DNA of 64,000 nucleotides from Homoserinibacter sp. GY 40078 (GCF_008017545.1 NZ_VRTZ01000001.1:1326295-1390294), one strand, 5' to 3'. Counted from the first letter of the stretch, positions 26,123 through 35,493 are shown. Notes: generated from the sequence alone by a model not told the origin. Made by a program: numbers and translations.

Positions 26123-27511
26123 ATGGACGACTGGACACAGACGTTGACCGCGGGCCCGCTGCTCGCGATCGCCGCGGGCGCGATCGCGCTCATCCTGATC
26201 CTCATCATCGTGTTCCGGCTGCACGCCTTCATCACGCTCATCGTGGTGTCGCTCCTCACCGGTATCGTCGCGGGCATTCCGCTCAGCGGCGTCGTGTCGA
26301 CCGCGGTCACCGGCTTCGGATCGACACTCGGAAGCGTCGCGCTGCTCGTCGGTCTCGGGGCGATGCTCGGGCGTCTCATCGAGCACTCCGGCGGCGCGAA
26401 AGCCCTCTCGGAGCGTTTCGTCGCCGTCTTCGGTGAGAAGCGCGCACCCCTCGCGCTCGGCGTGGCATCGCTGCTGCTCGGCTTCCCGATGTTCTTCGAC
26501 GCGGGCGTCATCATGATGCTGCCGATCATCTTCGCCATCGCGCGCCGCATCAGCGCGAAGAACGTCCTGCTGTTCGCGTTCCCCTCGGTCGCCGCGTTCT
26601 CGGTCATGCACGTCTTCCTGCCGCCGCACCCGGGCCCCGTGAGCGCGACCCAGTTCTACGGCGCGAACCTCGGCATCGTCCTCCTCGTCGGCCTGGTCAT
26701 CGCGATCCCCACCTGGTACCTCTCCGGTTACCTCTGGGGTCGGTTCGTCGCCAGCCGCTTCCAGATCCCGGTTCCCGACCTCTTCGGCACCGTCGATGAC
26801 GACCAGCCCACCAACCCGCCGCGCGTCTCGACCGTCATCGCGATCCTGCTGCTGCCGTTCGTGCTCATCTTCCTCAACACGGGTGTCTCGGCCCTCGCCT
26901 CGTCCGGTGTCATCGACTCGGAGTCGTGGTTCTACCTCGTCGCGACGTTCATCGGGCAGTCGCCGGTTGCACTCGCCATCACCCTCCTCGTCGCGCTCGT
27001 CGTGCTGGGCGCCCGCCGCGGCACGACCGGCTCCGCGCTCGAGAAGCTCGTCGACTCGGCGCTCGGTCCGGTGGCGTCGGTGATCCTCATCACCGGTGCC
27101 GGCGGCATGTTCGGAAGCGTGCTGCGCGCCTCCGGCATCGGCGACGCCCTGGCGGATGTGCTGCAGGACTCGGGCCTGCCCGTGATCTTCGCCGCCTACG
27201 TGATCGCCGTGGTGCTGCGCGTTGCCCAGGGCTCGGCGACGGTCGCACTCACGACCGCAGCCGGACTCATCGCCCCGGCGGTCGCTCTTGCCGGCTTCAA
27301 CGAGTTCCAGCTCGCCGCGGTGGTGCTCGCGACGGCGGCCGGTTCGGTGTTCGCCGGTCACGTCAACGACTCCGGCTTCTGGCTCGTCAGCCGCCTGCTC
27401 AACCTCGACGTCAAGACCACGCTCAAGACGTGGACCGTTCAGCAGACGCTCGAGTCGGTCACGGGCTTCGTGTTCGCGCTTCTCGTGTTCGCTCTCGCGT
27501 CCGCGTTCTGA
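26123..27511 (+). CDS. GntP-family gluconate/idonate:H+ symporter
   Basis: A 462-residue membrane protein with 12 or more hydrophobic helices. The GntP landmark region LLGFPMFFDAGVIMMLPIIF lies at about residue 116, followed by FLPPHPGPVSA at about 168. The C-terminal part has AGSVFAGHVNDSGFWLVSRL, another conserved stretch. It would import gluconate, L-idonate or a similar aldonate with protons. GGAGA lies 8 nt upstream of the ATG at 26123. It heads an operon with an SDR and a zinc dehydrogenase, and its promoter region carries the GntR palindrome. Confidence 0.92.
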   Translation: MDDWTQTLTAGPLLAIAAGAIALILILIIVFRLHAFITLIVVSLLTGIVAGIPLSGVVSTAVTGFGSTLGSVALLVGLGAMLGRLIEHSGGAKALSERFVAVFGEKRAPLALGVASLLLGFPMFFDAGVIMMLPIIFAIARRISAKNVLLFAFPSVAAFSVMHVFLPPHPGPVSATQFYGANLGIVLLVGLVIAIPTWYLSGYLWGRFVASRFQIPVPDLFGTVDDDQPTNPPRVSTVIAILLLPFVLIFLNTGVSALASSGVIDSESWFYLVATFIGQSPVALAITLLVALVVLGARRGTTGSALEKLVDSALGPVASVILITGAGGMFGSVLRASGIGDALADVLQDSGLPVIFAAYVIAVVLRVAQGSATVALTTAAGLIAPAVALAGFNEFQLAAVVLATAAGSVFAGHVNDSGFWLVSRLLNLDVKTTLKTWTVQQTLESVTGFVFALLVFALASAF

Positions 27512-27536
27512 CCCAGCATCCGAAGGGATCTCCCGA

Positions 27537-28307
27537 ATGACGACCTCGCTCTTCGACATCTCCGGGCGCACCGCACTCGTGACCGGATCGACCCGCGGCC
27601 TCGGCCGCGCGCTCGCCACGGCCCTGGGTGCGGCGGGGGCGAGCGTCGTCATCCACGGCCGCGATGCCGCGGTGGCCGCCGAGACGGCCGCCGCGGTCGC
27701 GGACGAGACGGGGGCGACCACCTCGTCGGTCGCGTTCGACGTCACCGACCACGCCGCCGTCGAACGCGGTGTCGCCGAGGTGATCGACACGCTCGGTGTG
27801 CCGGACATCCTCGTCAACAACGCCGGTGTGCAGTACCGCAGCCCCTTCGCCGAGTTCCCCGTGGAGGAGTGGGATCGCCTCGTCGCCGCGAACCTCGACG
27901 GCGTCTTCTACGTCTCGCGGTACGTCGCGCCCGGGATGGTGGAGCGGGGCTCGGGGAAGATCATCAACATCGCCTCGGTGCAGTCGCTGCTCGCCCGGCA
28001 GACGATCGCCCCGTACTCGGCGACGAAGGGAGCGGTCGCCCAGCTGACGAAGGGGATGGCCGCCGACCTCGCCCGGCACGACATCCAGGTAAACGCGATC
28101 TCGCCCGGCTACTTTGCGACCGAGATGAACCGCGCCCTCGTGGACGACGAGCAGTTCAGTTCGTGGCTCACGGCGCGCACGCCCGCCGCGCGGTGGGGAC
28201 GGTTCGAGGAGCTCAACGGCGCGCTGCTGTTCCTGGCCTCGGATGCCTCGAGCTTCGTGTCGGGCCAGAACCTGTTCGTCGACGGCGGCATGACCGCGGT
28301 CGTCTGA
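27537..28307 (+). CDS. SDR oxidoreductase, probable gluconate 5-dehydrogenase
   Basis: A 256-residue short-chain dehydrogenase. The cofactor motif is TGSTRGLGRALA (residues about 17-28). NNAG is present. The catalytic Ser is in NIASVQSLL and the Tyr/Lys pair in YSATKGA. The C-terminus is the usual SGQNLFVDGGM. It lies 25 bp downstream of the GntP gene and upstream of a zinc dehydrogenase, as in idonate pathways where IdnO reduces 5-ketogluconate to gluconate. AAGGGA lies 8 nt before the ATG. Another sugar-acid substrate remains possible. Confidence 0.85.
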   Translation: MTTSLFDISGRTALVTGSTRGLGRALATALGAAGASVVIHGRDAAVAAETAAAVADETGATTSSVAFDVTDHAAVERGVAEVIDTLGVPDILVNNAGVQYRSPFAEFPVEEWDRLVAANLDGVFYVSRYVAPGMVERGSGKIINIASVQSLLARQTIAPYSATKGAVAQLTKGMAADLARHDIQVNAISPGYFATEMNRALVDDEQFSSWLTARTPAARWGRFEELNGALLFLASDASSFVSGQNLFVDGGMTAVV

Positions 28308-28350
28308 CCGTCATGCGCGCACAGTTCTTCCACACACAGTAAGGAATCCG

Positions 28351-29382
28351 ATGAAGGCCGCCTACATCGACGCCCGTGAGACCCTGAGCATTCGCGAGAC
28401 CCCGGTGCCGCAGCCGGGTGAGGGCGAGGTGCGGATCCGCGTCGACTTCGTCGGGATCTGCGGCTCCGACCTGCACTACTTCTCCGAAGGCGCGAACGGC
28501 GCGTTCGTCGTGCGCGAGCCGCTCATCCCCGGTCACGAACTCTCGGGCCGGGTCGATCTCGACCCGAGCGGTGAGCTCGCACCGGGCACCCCCGTGACGG
28601 TGCATCCCGCCCGGTTCGGCACGCCGATCGAGGGGGCCGAGGACCAGCCGCATCTCTGGCCCGGCGGATCGTATCTGGGAAGCGCATCGACCTGGCCGCA
28701 CACACAAGGTGCTCTGGCCGAGCAGCTCGTCGTGGCGCGCGACATGGTGCGGGTGCTCCCGCCGACGCTGCCGGTGCGTCGCGCCGCGCTCGCCGAGCCG
28801 CTCGCCGTCGCCCTGCACGGCATCGCCAAGACCGGCGGTGTCGCCGGCAAGCGGGTGCTCGTGACGGGCGCCGGGCCGATCGGGCTGCTCGCGATCGCGG
28901 CGCTCGTCGCCGCGGGGGCCGCCGAGGTCCACGCGACGGATGTGCTGCCGGGGCCGCTCCACCGGGCGCGTGAGCTCGGTGCGGTTCGTGTCTTCGACGT
29001 CACGAGCGAAGACGTGCCGGCCTCGTCCTACGACATCGTGATGGAGTGCTCGGGCGTCGCGGCATCCGTGTCGGTCGCGTTCCGGGCGGCACGTCCGGCC
29101 GGGGTGGTCGTGCAGGTCGGGATGGTGCCCGACGAGCCGCGCCCGGTGAACCTCGCGCCGTTCATCTCGAAGGAGCTGCGGGTCTTCGGCACCTTCCGCT
29201 TCCACGACGAGATCGACGAGGCGGTTCGCCTGCTCGATGCGCATCCCGAGATCGAGGCCGTCATCACCCACGAGTTCCCCGCCGACCGCATCGAGGATGC
29301 GTTCGCCGCAGCCAAGGACTCCGCGAGCTCCGGCAAGGTGGTCGTGGCGGTGTGGCCCGAGGGGCACTCACCCGAGTCGTAG
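28351..29382 (+). CDS. Zinc-dependent alcohol dehydrogenase, probable L-idonate 5-dehydrogenase
   Basis: A 343-residue medium-chain dehydrogenase. The catalytic zinc ligands are in GICGSDLHYF (Cys about 39) and GHELSG (His about 64). The four-Cys structural zinc site of many MDR enzymes is not seen, as in the idonate/sorbitol-like group. The NAD(P) motif is GAGPIGLLA (about 172-180). AAGGAATCC precedes the ATG. Next to an SDR of the IdnO type and a GntP permease, oxidation of L-idonate to 5-ketogluconate is the best prediction. Galactitol or sorbitol-type substrates are alternatives. Confidence 0.85.
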   Translation: MKAAYIDARETLSIRETPVPQPGEGEVRIRVDFVGICGSDLHYFSEGANGAFVVREPLIPGHELSGRVDLDPSGELAPGTPVTVHPARFGTPIEGAEDQPHLWPGGSYLGSASTWPHTQGALAEQLVVARDMVRVLPPTLPVRRAALAEPLAVALHGIAKTGGVAGKRVLVTGAGPIGLLAIAALVAAGAAEVHATDVLPGPLHRARELGAVRVFDVTSEDVPASSYDIVMECSGVAASVSVAFRAARPAGVVVQVGMVPDEPRPVNLAPFISKELRVFGTFRFHDEIDEAVRLLDAHPEIEAVITHEFPADRIEDAFAAAKDSASSGKVVVAVWPEGHSPES

Positions 29383-29432
29383 GATCGGGCGGGAGTGCCT
29401 GCCTCTCGCGGCAGCCCCGATCTGGAGGAAGC

Positions 29433-30467
29433 GTGACCGACCGTCTGCGCGTCGTGATCGCGACGCCTCTGCCTGAGGATCTCGTGGCGTTGATCGCCCG
29501 CGACGAGCGGCTGGAGGTGGTCCACGAGCCGGCCCTGCTCAACGATCCCGACATCGACTGGATGGTCGGGGTGAAGCAGCGCACGCCCGAGGAGCAGCAG
29601 CGCTATGAGCGGCTGCTCGACTCGGCGGATGCGCTCTTCGGGGTGCCCGACCAGTCGGGCCGGGCGCTCGCGCGCACCGTCGCGGCGAATCCGCGCCTCC
29701 GCTGGGTGCACACGATCCCGGCGGGCGGGGGCCAGCAGGTGCGCGCGGCGGGACTCGCTCAAGACGATCTCGAGCGGATCGTCTTCACCACCTCCGCAGG
29801 GGTGCACGCCACCCCGCTCGCCGAGTTCGCCGTGTTCGGGGTGCTCGCGGGCGCCAAGCGGCTGCCGTGGCTCGAGGGCAAGCGTCGGGCGCGGGAGTGG
29901 GGTCCGCGGGAGCAGCTGGGGCTCCTCGGCGAGACGACCGTGCTCATCGTGGGCCTCGGATCGATCGGCCGCCTCACCGCGTCGAAGCTCACCGCGCTCG
30001 GCTGCCGAGTCGTGGGGGTGCACCGCCGCGAGGTGGAGGCGGATGTCGAGCGCATCGTCCCGGTGGAGCAGCTCGCGGATGCCGCCGCCTCGGCCGACGC
30101 GATCGTGCTGGCGCTGCCCGGCACCGACGCCACGCGCGGCATGCTCTCGGCCGAGGTGCTCGCCGCGGTGCGCCCGGGCGTGACTGTGGTGAACGTGGGA
30201 CGCGGGTCGACCGTCGACGAGCCCGCGCTGATCGAGGCGCTCGAGGACGGCCGCGTGGGTCTCGCGGTGCTCGACGTGACCGCGGTCGAGCCGCTGCCCG
30301 CGGAGAGCCCCCTGTGGGATCTGCCGAATGTCGTGCTCTCGCCCCACACGGCGGCGATCAGCGCCCACGAGCCGCGGCTCATCGCCGAGCTGTTCGCCGA
30401 CAACGCATCCCGTCTGCTCGATGGGCGCGAGCTGCGCAACGTGGTCGATACGCGCGAGTTCTACTGA
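29433..30467 (+). CDS. D-2-hydroxyacid dehydrogenase
   Basis: A 344-residue NAD(P)-dependent dehydrogenase starting with GTG at 29433, with GGAGGA 4 nt upstream. The Rossmann motif is GLGSIGR (about 175-181). The active-site Arg is in VNVGRGSTVDE and the His in LSPHTAA, while the usual Glu lies in TAVEPLPAESP. This is the second enzyme of its family in the locus, and it is not closely similar to the first. A role in reducing keto-aldonates or an alpha-keto acid side product is plausible. It ends the gluconate/idonate-like operon; rplY follows after 186 bp with its own promoter region. Confidence 0.82.
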   Translation: MTDRLRVVIATPLPEDLVALIARDERLEVVHEPALLNDPDIDWMVGVKQRTPEEQQRYERLLDSADALFGVPDQSGRALARTVAANPRLRWVHTIPAGGGQQVRAAGLAQDDLERIVFTTSAGVHATPLAEFAVFGVLAGAKRLPWLEGKRRAREWGPREQLGLLGETTVLIVGLGSIGRLTASKLTALGCRVVGVHRREVEADVERIVPVEQLADAAASADAIVLALPGTDATRGMLSAEVLAAVRPGVTVVNVGRGSTVDEPALIEALEDGRVGLAVLDVTAVEPLPAESPLWDLPNVVLSPHTAAISAHEPRLIAELFADNASRLLDGRELRNVVDTREFY

Positions 30468-30504
30468 CCTGACGGCCCGGGGTGAGGCCCCCAGCGCGAT
30501 CGGG

Positions 30505-30510
30505 TAGACT
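30505..30510 (+). promoter_or_regulatory. Candidate -10 box (TAGACT) upstream of rplY
   Basis: TAGACT stands about 145 nt upstream of the rplY start, in the only long spacer of this stretch. It would give a long 5' leader. No -35 match is convincing and no riboswitch fold was recognised. Confidence 0.3.
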
Positions 30511-30653
30511 TCCCCGCGAACTTCGGCGAGGGATGTCGCGTGCGGCATCCGTGATCGACGCGGTGGGCAGGCCCAGGTCTTTCCTCACGCTGTTGCGCGT
30601 TCGAGTTGACACCACACATCTGACGGGGCCCAGCCCCACCAAGGAGAGACATC

Positions 30654-31292
30654 ATGTCTGACGACCAGAAGCTCGTCGCGGAGGTCCGCGACCAGTTCGG
30701 CAAGGGCGCGGCCCGCAAGATCCGTGCCGCCGACAAGATCCCCGCCGTGCTCTACGGCCACGGCACCGCGCCGCGTCACCTGACCCTGCCGGGCCACGAG
30801 ACGATGCTGCTCATCCGCAAGGCGAACGCCGTGCTCGAGCTCGACATCGCGGGCGAGCACCAGCTCGCGCTCGTGAAGGACGTCCAGAAGGACCCGGTGC
30901 GCCAGATCATCGAGCACATCGACCTCATCGTCATCCGCAAGGGCGAGAAGGTCACCGTCGACGTGCCGGTGCACGTCGAGGGCGAGTCCTTCTCGGGCAC
31001 CATCGTCGCGCTCGACCAGACGACCCTGACGGTCGAGGCGGAGGCGACGCACATCCCGGAGCGCCTCGTGATCGACATCGAGGGCGCCGAGGAAGGCACC
31101 CACGTGCTCGCGGGCGACGTGACCCTGCCGAAGGGCGTCACGCTCGTGACCGACGCCGAGGTGCTCGTGGTGAACGTCACGGTTCCGGCGAAGTCCGACC
31201 TGCCCGAGGAGGGCGCCGAGGCCGCCGAGGGCGAGACCGAGGCCGCTGCCGTGGAGGAGTCGGCGGAGGCCGCCGAGGAGTCCGCGGAGTAA
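30654..31292 (+). CDS. rplY: Ribosomal protein L25/general stress protein Ctc (bL25)
   Basis: A 212-residue bL25 of the long, two-domain (TL5/Ctc) type. The N-terminal 5S-rRNA-binding domain (about 1-95) has RDQFGKGAARKIRAADKIPA and the HIDLIVI strand. The C-terminal Ctc domain follows. The last 25 residues are an acidic Ala/Glu tail. The ribosome-binding site AAGGAGAGA lies 4 nt before the ATG. It is followed immediately by pth, the usual pairing, and the tail-coding end carries the probable ribosome-binding site of pth. Confidence 0.96.
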   Translation: MSDDQKLVAEVRDQFGKGAARKIRAADKIPAVLYGHGTAPRHLTLPGHETMLLIRKANAVLELDIAGEHQLALVKDVQKDPVRQIIEHIDLIVIRKGEKVTVDVPVHVEGESFSGTIVALDQTTLTVEAEATHIPERLVIDIEGAEEGTHVLAGDVTLPKGVTLVTDAEVLVVNVTVPAKSDLPEEGAEAAEGETEAAAVEESAEAAEESAE

Positions 31293-31296
31293 TCGC

Positions 31297-31881
31297 CTGG
31301 ACGACACCTGGCTCGTAGCCGGGCTCGGGAACCCCGGGCCCGGCTACGCCGCGCACCGCCACAACGTCGGCCAGATGGCTCTCGACGTGCTCGCGGAGCG
31401 CATCGGCGCGCGATTCTCGCGCCACAAGTCGAACACCCTCCTCGCCGAGGGGCGGCTCGGCCCCGGCCAGCCGAAGCTCGTGCTCGCGAAGCCCCTCTCG
31501 TTCATGAACCTCTCGGGTGGGCCGGTGTCGTCGGCCGCCCGGTTCTTCGGGCTCGATGCCGACCGCGTCGTGGTGCTGCACGATGAGCTCGACATCCCCT
31601 TCGACACGGTCCGGCTGAAGGTCGGCGGCGGTCACGGCGGCCACAACGGCCTGCGCGACATCCAGTCGGCGCTCGGCACCGCCGACTTCGCTCGGGTGCG
31701 GATCGGCATCGGGCGCCCGCCCGGTCGCCAGGATCCCGCGGACTACGTGCTCTCGCCGTTCTCGAAGGCCGAGCGCGAGACGCTGCCCTCGCTTCTGGCG
31801 GACGCCGCCGACGCCACGGAGGACCTCGTGCGCGAGGGTCTCCTCGCCGCGCAGCAGCGCTGGCACGCACCCCGCGGCTGA
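31297..31881 (+). CDS. pth: Peptidyl-tRNA hydrolase, apparently CTG-initiated
   Basis: A 194-residue enzyme that releases peptides from prematurely dropped peptidyl-tRNA. The essential N-terminal segment LVAGLGNPGPGYAAHRHNVG (catalytic Asn and His) lies upstream of the first in-frame ATG at 31375, so that ATG cannot be the true start. The only start that fits the family N-terminus is CTG at 31297, with CGGAG 7 nt upstream and 4 bp after the rplY stop. No ATG, GTG or TTG is in frame nearby. Later conserved parts are complete: KPLSFMNLSG, HDELD and GGHGGHNGLRD. Confidence 0.92.
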   Translation: MDDTWLVAGLGNPGPGYAAHRHNVGQMALDVLAERIGARFSRHKSNTLLAEGRLGPGQPKLVLAKPLSFMNLSGGPVSSAARFFGLDADRVVVLHDELDIPFDTVRLKVGGGHGGHNGLRDIQSALGTADFARVRIGIGRPPGRQDPADYVLSPFSKAERETLPSLLADAADATEDLVREGLLAAQQRWHAPRG

Positions 31882-31916
31882 CGTCGTCCGCGGGGCGGAG
31901 CGTCGGCCCCACCGCG

Positions 31917-31922
31917 TAAGCT
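31917..31922 (+). promoter_or_regulatory. Candidate -10 box (TAAGCT) for mfd, leaderless arrangement
   Basis: TAAGCT is followed by 7 nt and the GTG at 31930. No ribosome-binding site is seen. Confidence 0.4.
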
Positions 31923-31929
31923 CGAACGA

Positions 31930-34900
31930 GTGGGACTCGCCTCGTTGACCTTCGTGCTGGCGCGCGCCCGCAGCTACGCCGACGCCCTCGCCGGGGCCGC
32001 GGCCGACGGCGACTTCTCCGCCGTCGAGGGGCTGCGCGTGCCCCTGCTCACGGGACTGCTCGAGCGTCGCGCCCGGGCCGCCGGCCGGGGTCAGGCGCTG
32101 CTGGCGATCACCGCCACGAGTCGTGAAGCGCAGGCCGTCGCCGATGCCATCGGATGCTGGGCGCCGGACGCGCTCGTCCTCCCGTTCCCCGCGTGGGAGA
32201 CGCTCCCGCACGAGCGGCTCAGCCCCTCCGCCGAGACGGTGGGGCGCCGCCTCCGCAGCCTGCGCGAACTCCGCCGCTGGCAGGAGGGGCCGCGGGATCG
32301 GCCGGTCGTGCTCGTCGCATCCGTGCGCGCCGCGCTGCAGCCGCTCGCCCCGGGTCTCGACGAGCTGGACCCGATCGTGCTGACGCCCGGAGGTCGCGGC
32401 TACGACCTCGGTGGGCTCGCGTTGCGCCTCGCCGAACTCGCCTACTCGCGAGTCGATCTCGTGACCCGCCGCGGCGAGTTCGCGGTGCGCGGTGGCATCC
32501 TCGACGTCTTCCCGCCGGATGCCGAGCATCCGGTGCGTGCCGACTTCTTCGGCGACGAGCTGGAGCAGTTGCGCGCGTTCTCGGTCGCCGACCAGCGTTC
32601 GCTCCCGGAGGAGACGGGCGCCGTGGAGCTGCCGCCTGCGCGCGAGCTGCTCATCACCGACACCGTGCGCGACCGCGCACGCGAGCTGCAGCACGAGTAC
32701 GAGGCGATCGCCCCGATGCTCGCGAAGATCGCCGAGGGCATCCCGGTGGAGGGCATGGAGTCGTTGACGCCGGCGCTCGTCGGCCGCCTCGTGCCGCTCA
32801 CCTCCTACCTGCCGACGGATGCCGCGGTCGTGGTGCTCTCGCCGGAGCGCGTCGCGACGCGCGCCCTGAGTCTCGCGGAGACCAATCGCGAGTTCCTCGA
32901 GGCGGCGTGGTCGGCGGCGACGGCGGGCGCATCCGCCCCCATCGACCTGCAGGCGAGCCTCGACACGGGCGACTTCCTGACCGTCTCCGCTCTGCGCGCC
33001 GAGGCGCGCCCCCGCACATGGTGGACGGTGAGCCCGTTCGACGCCGACGACGACGAGGTGGTCCGCATCGACGGGCGGGCGATCCCGAGCTTCGCCGGCC
33101 AGGTGGACGGCGCCGCCGCGCATGTGGCGTCGCTGCTGAAGGGGGAGTGGTCGGTCGCCGTCGCCGCGGCAGGTCACGGGCTCGTCGACCGCGCCGCGCA
33201 GGTGCTCGCTGAGCGCGAGGTCGCCGCGCGCATCGTCGATGAGGTGCCCGAGCATCCGGAGCCGGGGGTCGCCTACCTGGTCACGGGGTCCGTCGAAGCG
33301 GGCTTCGAGCTCGACGACGCCCGGTTCGCGCTCCTCTCGGAAGCCGAGTTCTACGGGCGCGCTGCGGGCATCGACTCGCGGCAGCCCAAGCGGCTCGCGA
33401 GCCGTCGCCGCAACGTGGTCGATCCGCTGCAGCTGAAGGCGGGCGACTACGTCGTGCACGAAACCCACGGAATCGGGCGCTTCGTCGAGCTCGTCACGCG
33501 CGAGGTCGCGGGCGGCGGTCGTGTCGCGCGCGGCCCGCTCGGCACCGCACACGAGAAGGTGACCCGCGAGTACCTCGTGCTCGAGTACGCGCCCTCGAAG
33601 CGCGGGCAGGCGGGTGACCGGTTGTACGTGCCGACGGATCAGCTCGACCAGCTGACCCGCTATGTCGGCGGCGAGGCGCCCGCGCTCTCGAAGATGGGCG
33701 GATCGGACTGGGCGGCTGCGAAGGGCAAGGCGCGCAAGGCGGTGCGCGACATCGCCGTCGAGCTCGTGAAGCTCTACAGCGCCCGGATGGCGAGCCAGGG
33801 CTTCGCGTTCAGCCCCGATACCCCGTGGCAGCGCGAGCTCGAAGAGGCCTTCCCCTACGCCGAGACGCCCGACCAACTGCAGACGATCGACGAGGTGAAG
33901 GCCGACATGGAGCGCCCGATTCCGATGGATCGGCTCATCTCGGGCGACGTCGGGTACGGCAAGACCGAGATCGCGGTGCGTGCCGCGTTCAAGGCGGTGC
34001 AGGACGGCAAGCAGGTGGCGCTCCTCGTGCCGACGACGCTGCTCGTGCGCCAGCACATGGAGACCTTCGCGGAGCGCTTCGCGGGCTTCCCGGTGCATCT
34101 GCGGGCGCTCAGCAGGTTCCAGACCGATCGCGAGGCGAAGGACACCCTCGACGGCCTCGAGCGCGGCGAGGTCGACGTGGTCATCGGAACGCACCGCATC
34201 CTCTCCGACGCGGTGCGGTTCAAGGATCTCGGACTCGTCATCATCGACGAGGAGCAGCGCTTCGGCGTCGAGCACAAGGATGCGCTCAAGAAGCTGAAGA
34301 CGAACGTCGACATCCTCGCGATGAGCGCGACGCCGATCCCGCGCACCCTCGAGATGGCGGTGACCGGCATCCGCGAGATGTCGACGCTCGCCACGCCGCC
34401 GGAGGACCGCCACCCGATTCTGACGTTCGTGGGGGCGCGATCCGACAAGCAGATCGCCGCCGCGATCCGGCGCGAGCTGCTGCGCGAGGGTCAGGTGTTC
34501 TTCGTGCACAACCGGGTGTCGTCGATCTCGCGGGTGGCCGCGGAGCTCGCCGAGCTCGTGCCCGAGGCGCGTATCGCCGTCGCGCACGGCAAGCTCACCG
34601 AGCATCAGCTCGAGCAGGTGATCGTCGATTTCTGGGAGCGCCGGTTCGACGTGCTCGTGACGACGACGATCATCGAGACCGGCATCGACATCGCGAACGC
34701 GAACACGCTCATCATCGACCAGGCAGAGCGCTATGGGCTCAGCCAGCTGCACCAGATCCGCGGACGCGTGGGGCGTGGCCGGGAGCGGGCGTATGCGTAC
34801 TTCCTCTACGACCCCGACAAGCCGCTCACCGAGACGGCACAGGATCGCCTGGAGACGATCGCGACGAACAACGAGCTCGGTGGCGGGATGCAGATCGCGC

Positions 34901-35493
34901 TGAAGGACCTCGAGATCCGCGGTGCGGGCAACCTGCTCGGTGGCGAGCAGTCGGGCCACATCGCGGGTGTCGGGTTCGACCTCTACTTGCGGATGATCGG
35001 CGAGGCGGTGAGCGTGTTCCGCGGCGATGTCGCCGAGGGACAGACGGAGCTGCGGCTCGAGCTGCCGGTGGATGCGCGCATCCCGGAGGGCTATATCGAG
35101 TCGGAGCGACTGCGGCTCGAGGCGTACCAGAAGCTGTCGACGGCCGCCGCGCCGCTGTCTCCGGACGACGCGCTCGATCGGGTGATCGAGGAGCTCGCCG
35201 ACCGGTACGGCGAGCTTCCGGATGCGGTGGAGCAGCTGGTCGCGGTGTCGCGGCTGCGGCGTCGCGCGCAGAAGGCGGGGCTCGGCGAGGTGGTCGCGAT
35301 GGGTGGCCGGCTGCGGCTCGCGCCGCTGGATCCGCCGGATTCGATCCAGGTGCGGCTGACGCGCATGTACCCGGGGGTCAAGTTCTTCGCGGCGCAGCAC
35401 GCCGTGAACGTCCCGATGCCAGAGGACGTCTCCGACGCCGAGCTGATCGCCTGGGTGGGCACCCTGCTGGCCGCCGCCCTCCCCACCCCCTAG
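31930..35493 (+). CDS. mfd: Transcription-repair coupling factor Mfd
   Basis: A 1187-residue ATP-dependent translocase that removes RNA polymerase stalled at lesions and recruits UvrA. The UvrB-like N-terminal domains (to about 350) are followed by the RNA-polymerase-interacting domain beginning near GDYVVHETHGIGRF (about 505). The RecG-like motor follows, with Walker A GDVGYGKTE (about 672), the Walker B region IIDEEQRFGVEH, motif III MSATPIPRT and motif VI QIRGRVGRGRE. The C-terminal TRCF domain is complete. The GTG at 31930 is preceded by a TAAGCT box rather than a ribosome-binding site. Length and order match the family. Confidence 0.97.
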   Translation: MGLASLTFVLARARSYADALAGAAADGDFSAVEGLRVPLLTGLLERRARAAGRGQALLAITATSREAQAVADAIGCWAPDALVLPFPAWETLPHERLSPSAETVGRRLRSLRELRRWQEGPRDRPVVLVASVRAALQPLAPGLDELDPIVLTPGGRGYDLGGLALRLAELAYSRVDLVTRRGEFAVRGGILDVFPPDAEHPVRADFFGDELEQLRAFSVADQRSLPEETGAVELPPARELLITDTVRDRARELQHEYEAIAPMLAKIAEGIPVEGMESLTPALVGRLVPLTSYLPTDAAVVVLSPERVATRALSLAETNREFLEAAWSAATAGASAPIDLQASLDTGDFLTVSALRAEARPRTWWTVSPFDADDDEVVRIDGRAIPSFAGQVDGAAAHVASLLKGEWSVAVAAAGHGLVDRAAQVLAEREVAARIVDEVPEHPEPGVAYLVTGSVEAGFELDDARFALLSEAEFYGRAAGIDSRQPKRLASRRRNVVDPLQLKAGDYVVHETHGIGRFVELVTREVAGGGRVARGPLGTAHEKVTREYLVLEYAPSKRGQAGDRLYVPTDQLDQLTRYVGGEAPALSKMGGSDWAAAKGKARKAVRDIAVELVKLYSARMASQGFAFSPDTPWQRELEEAFPYAETPDQLQTIDEVKADMERPIPMDRLISGDVGYGKTEIAVRAAFKAVQDGKQVALLVPTTLLVRQHMETFAERFAGFPVHLRALSRFQTDREAKDTLDGLERGEVDVVIGTHRILSDAVRFKDLGLVIIDEEQRFGVEHKDALKKLKTNVDILAMSATPIPRTLEMAVTGIREMSTLATPPEDRHPILTFVGARSDKQIAAAIRRELLREGQVFFVHNRVSSISRVAAELAELVPEARIAVAHGKLTEHQLEQVIVDFWERRFDVLVTTTIIETGIDIANANTLIIDQAERYGLSQLHQIRGRVGRGRERAYAYFLYDPDKPLTETAQDRLETIATNNELGGGMQIALKDLEIRGAGNLLGGEQSGHIAGVGFDLYLRMIGEAVSVFRGDVAEGQTELRLELPVDARIPEGYIESERLRLEAYQKLSTAAAPLSPDDALDRVIEELADRYGELPDAVEQLVAVSRLRRRAQKAGLGEVVAMGGRLRLAPLDPPDSIQVRLTRMYPGVKFFAAQHAVNVPMPEDVSDAELIAWVGTLLAAALPTP

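Noticed and set aside
30468-30653. Riboswitch or structured leader before rplY
   Set aside because: Only a small GGCCCGGGGTGAGGCCCC hairpin is visible; it matches no riboswitch class I know.
31375-31881. pth starting at the first ATG
   Set aside because: This would delete the GLGNPG motif and the catalytic Asn and His, so the longer CTG-initiated form is chosen.
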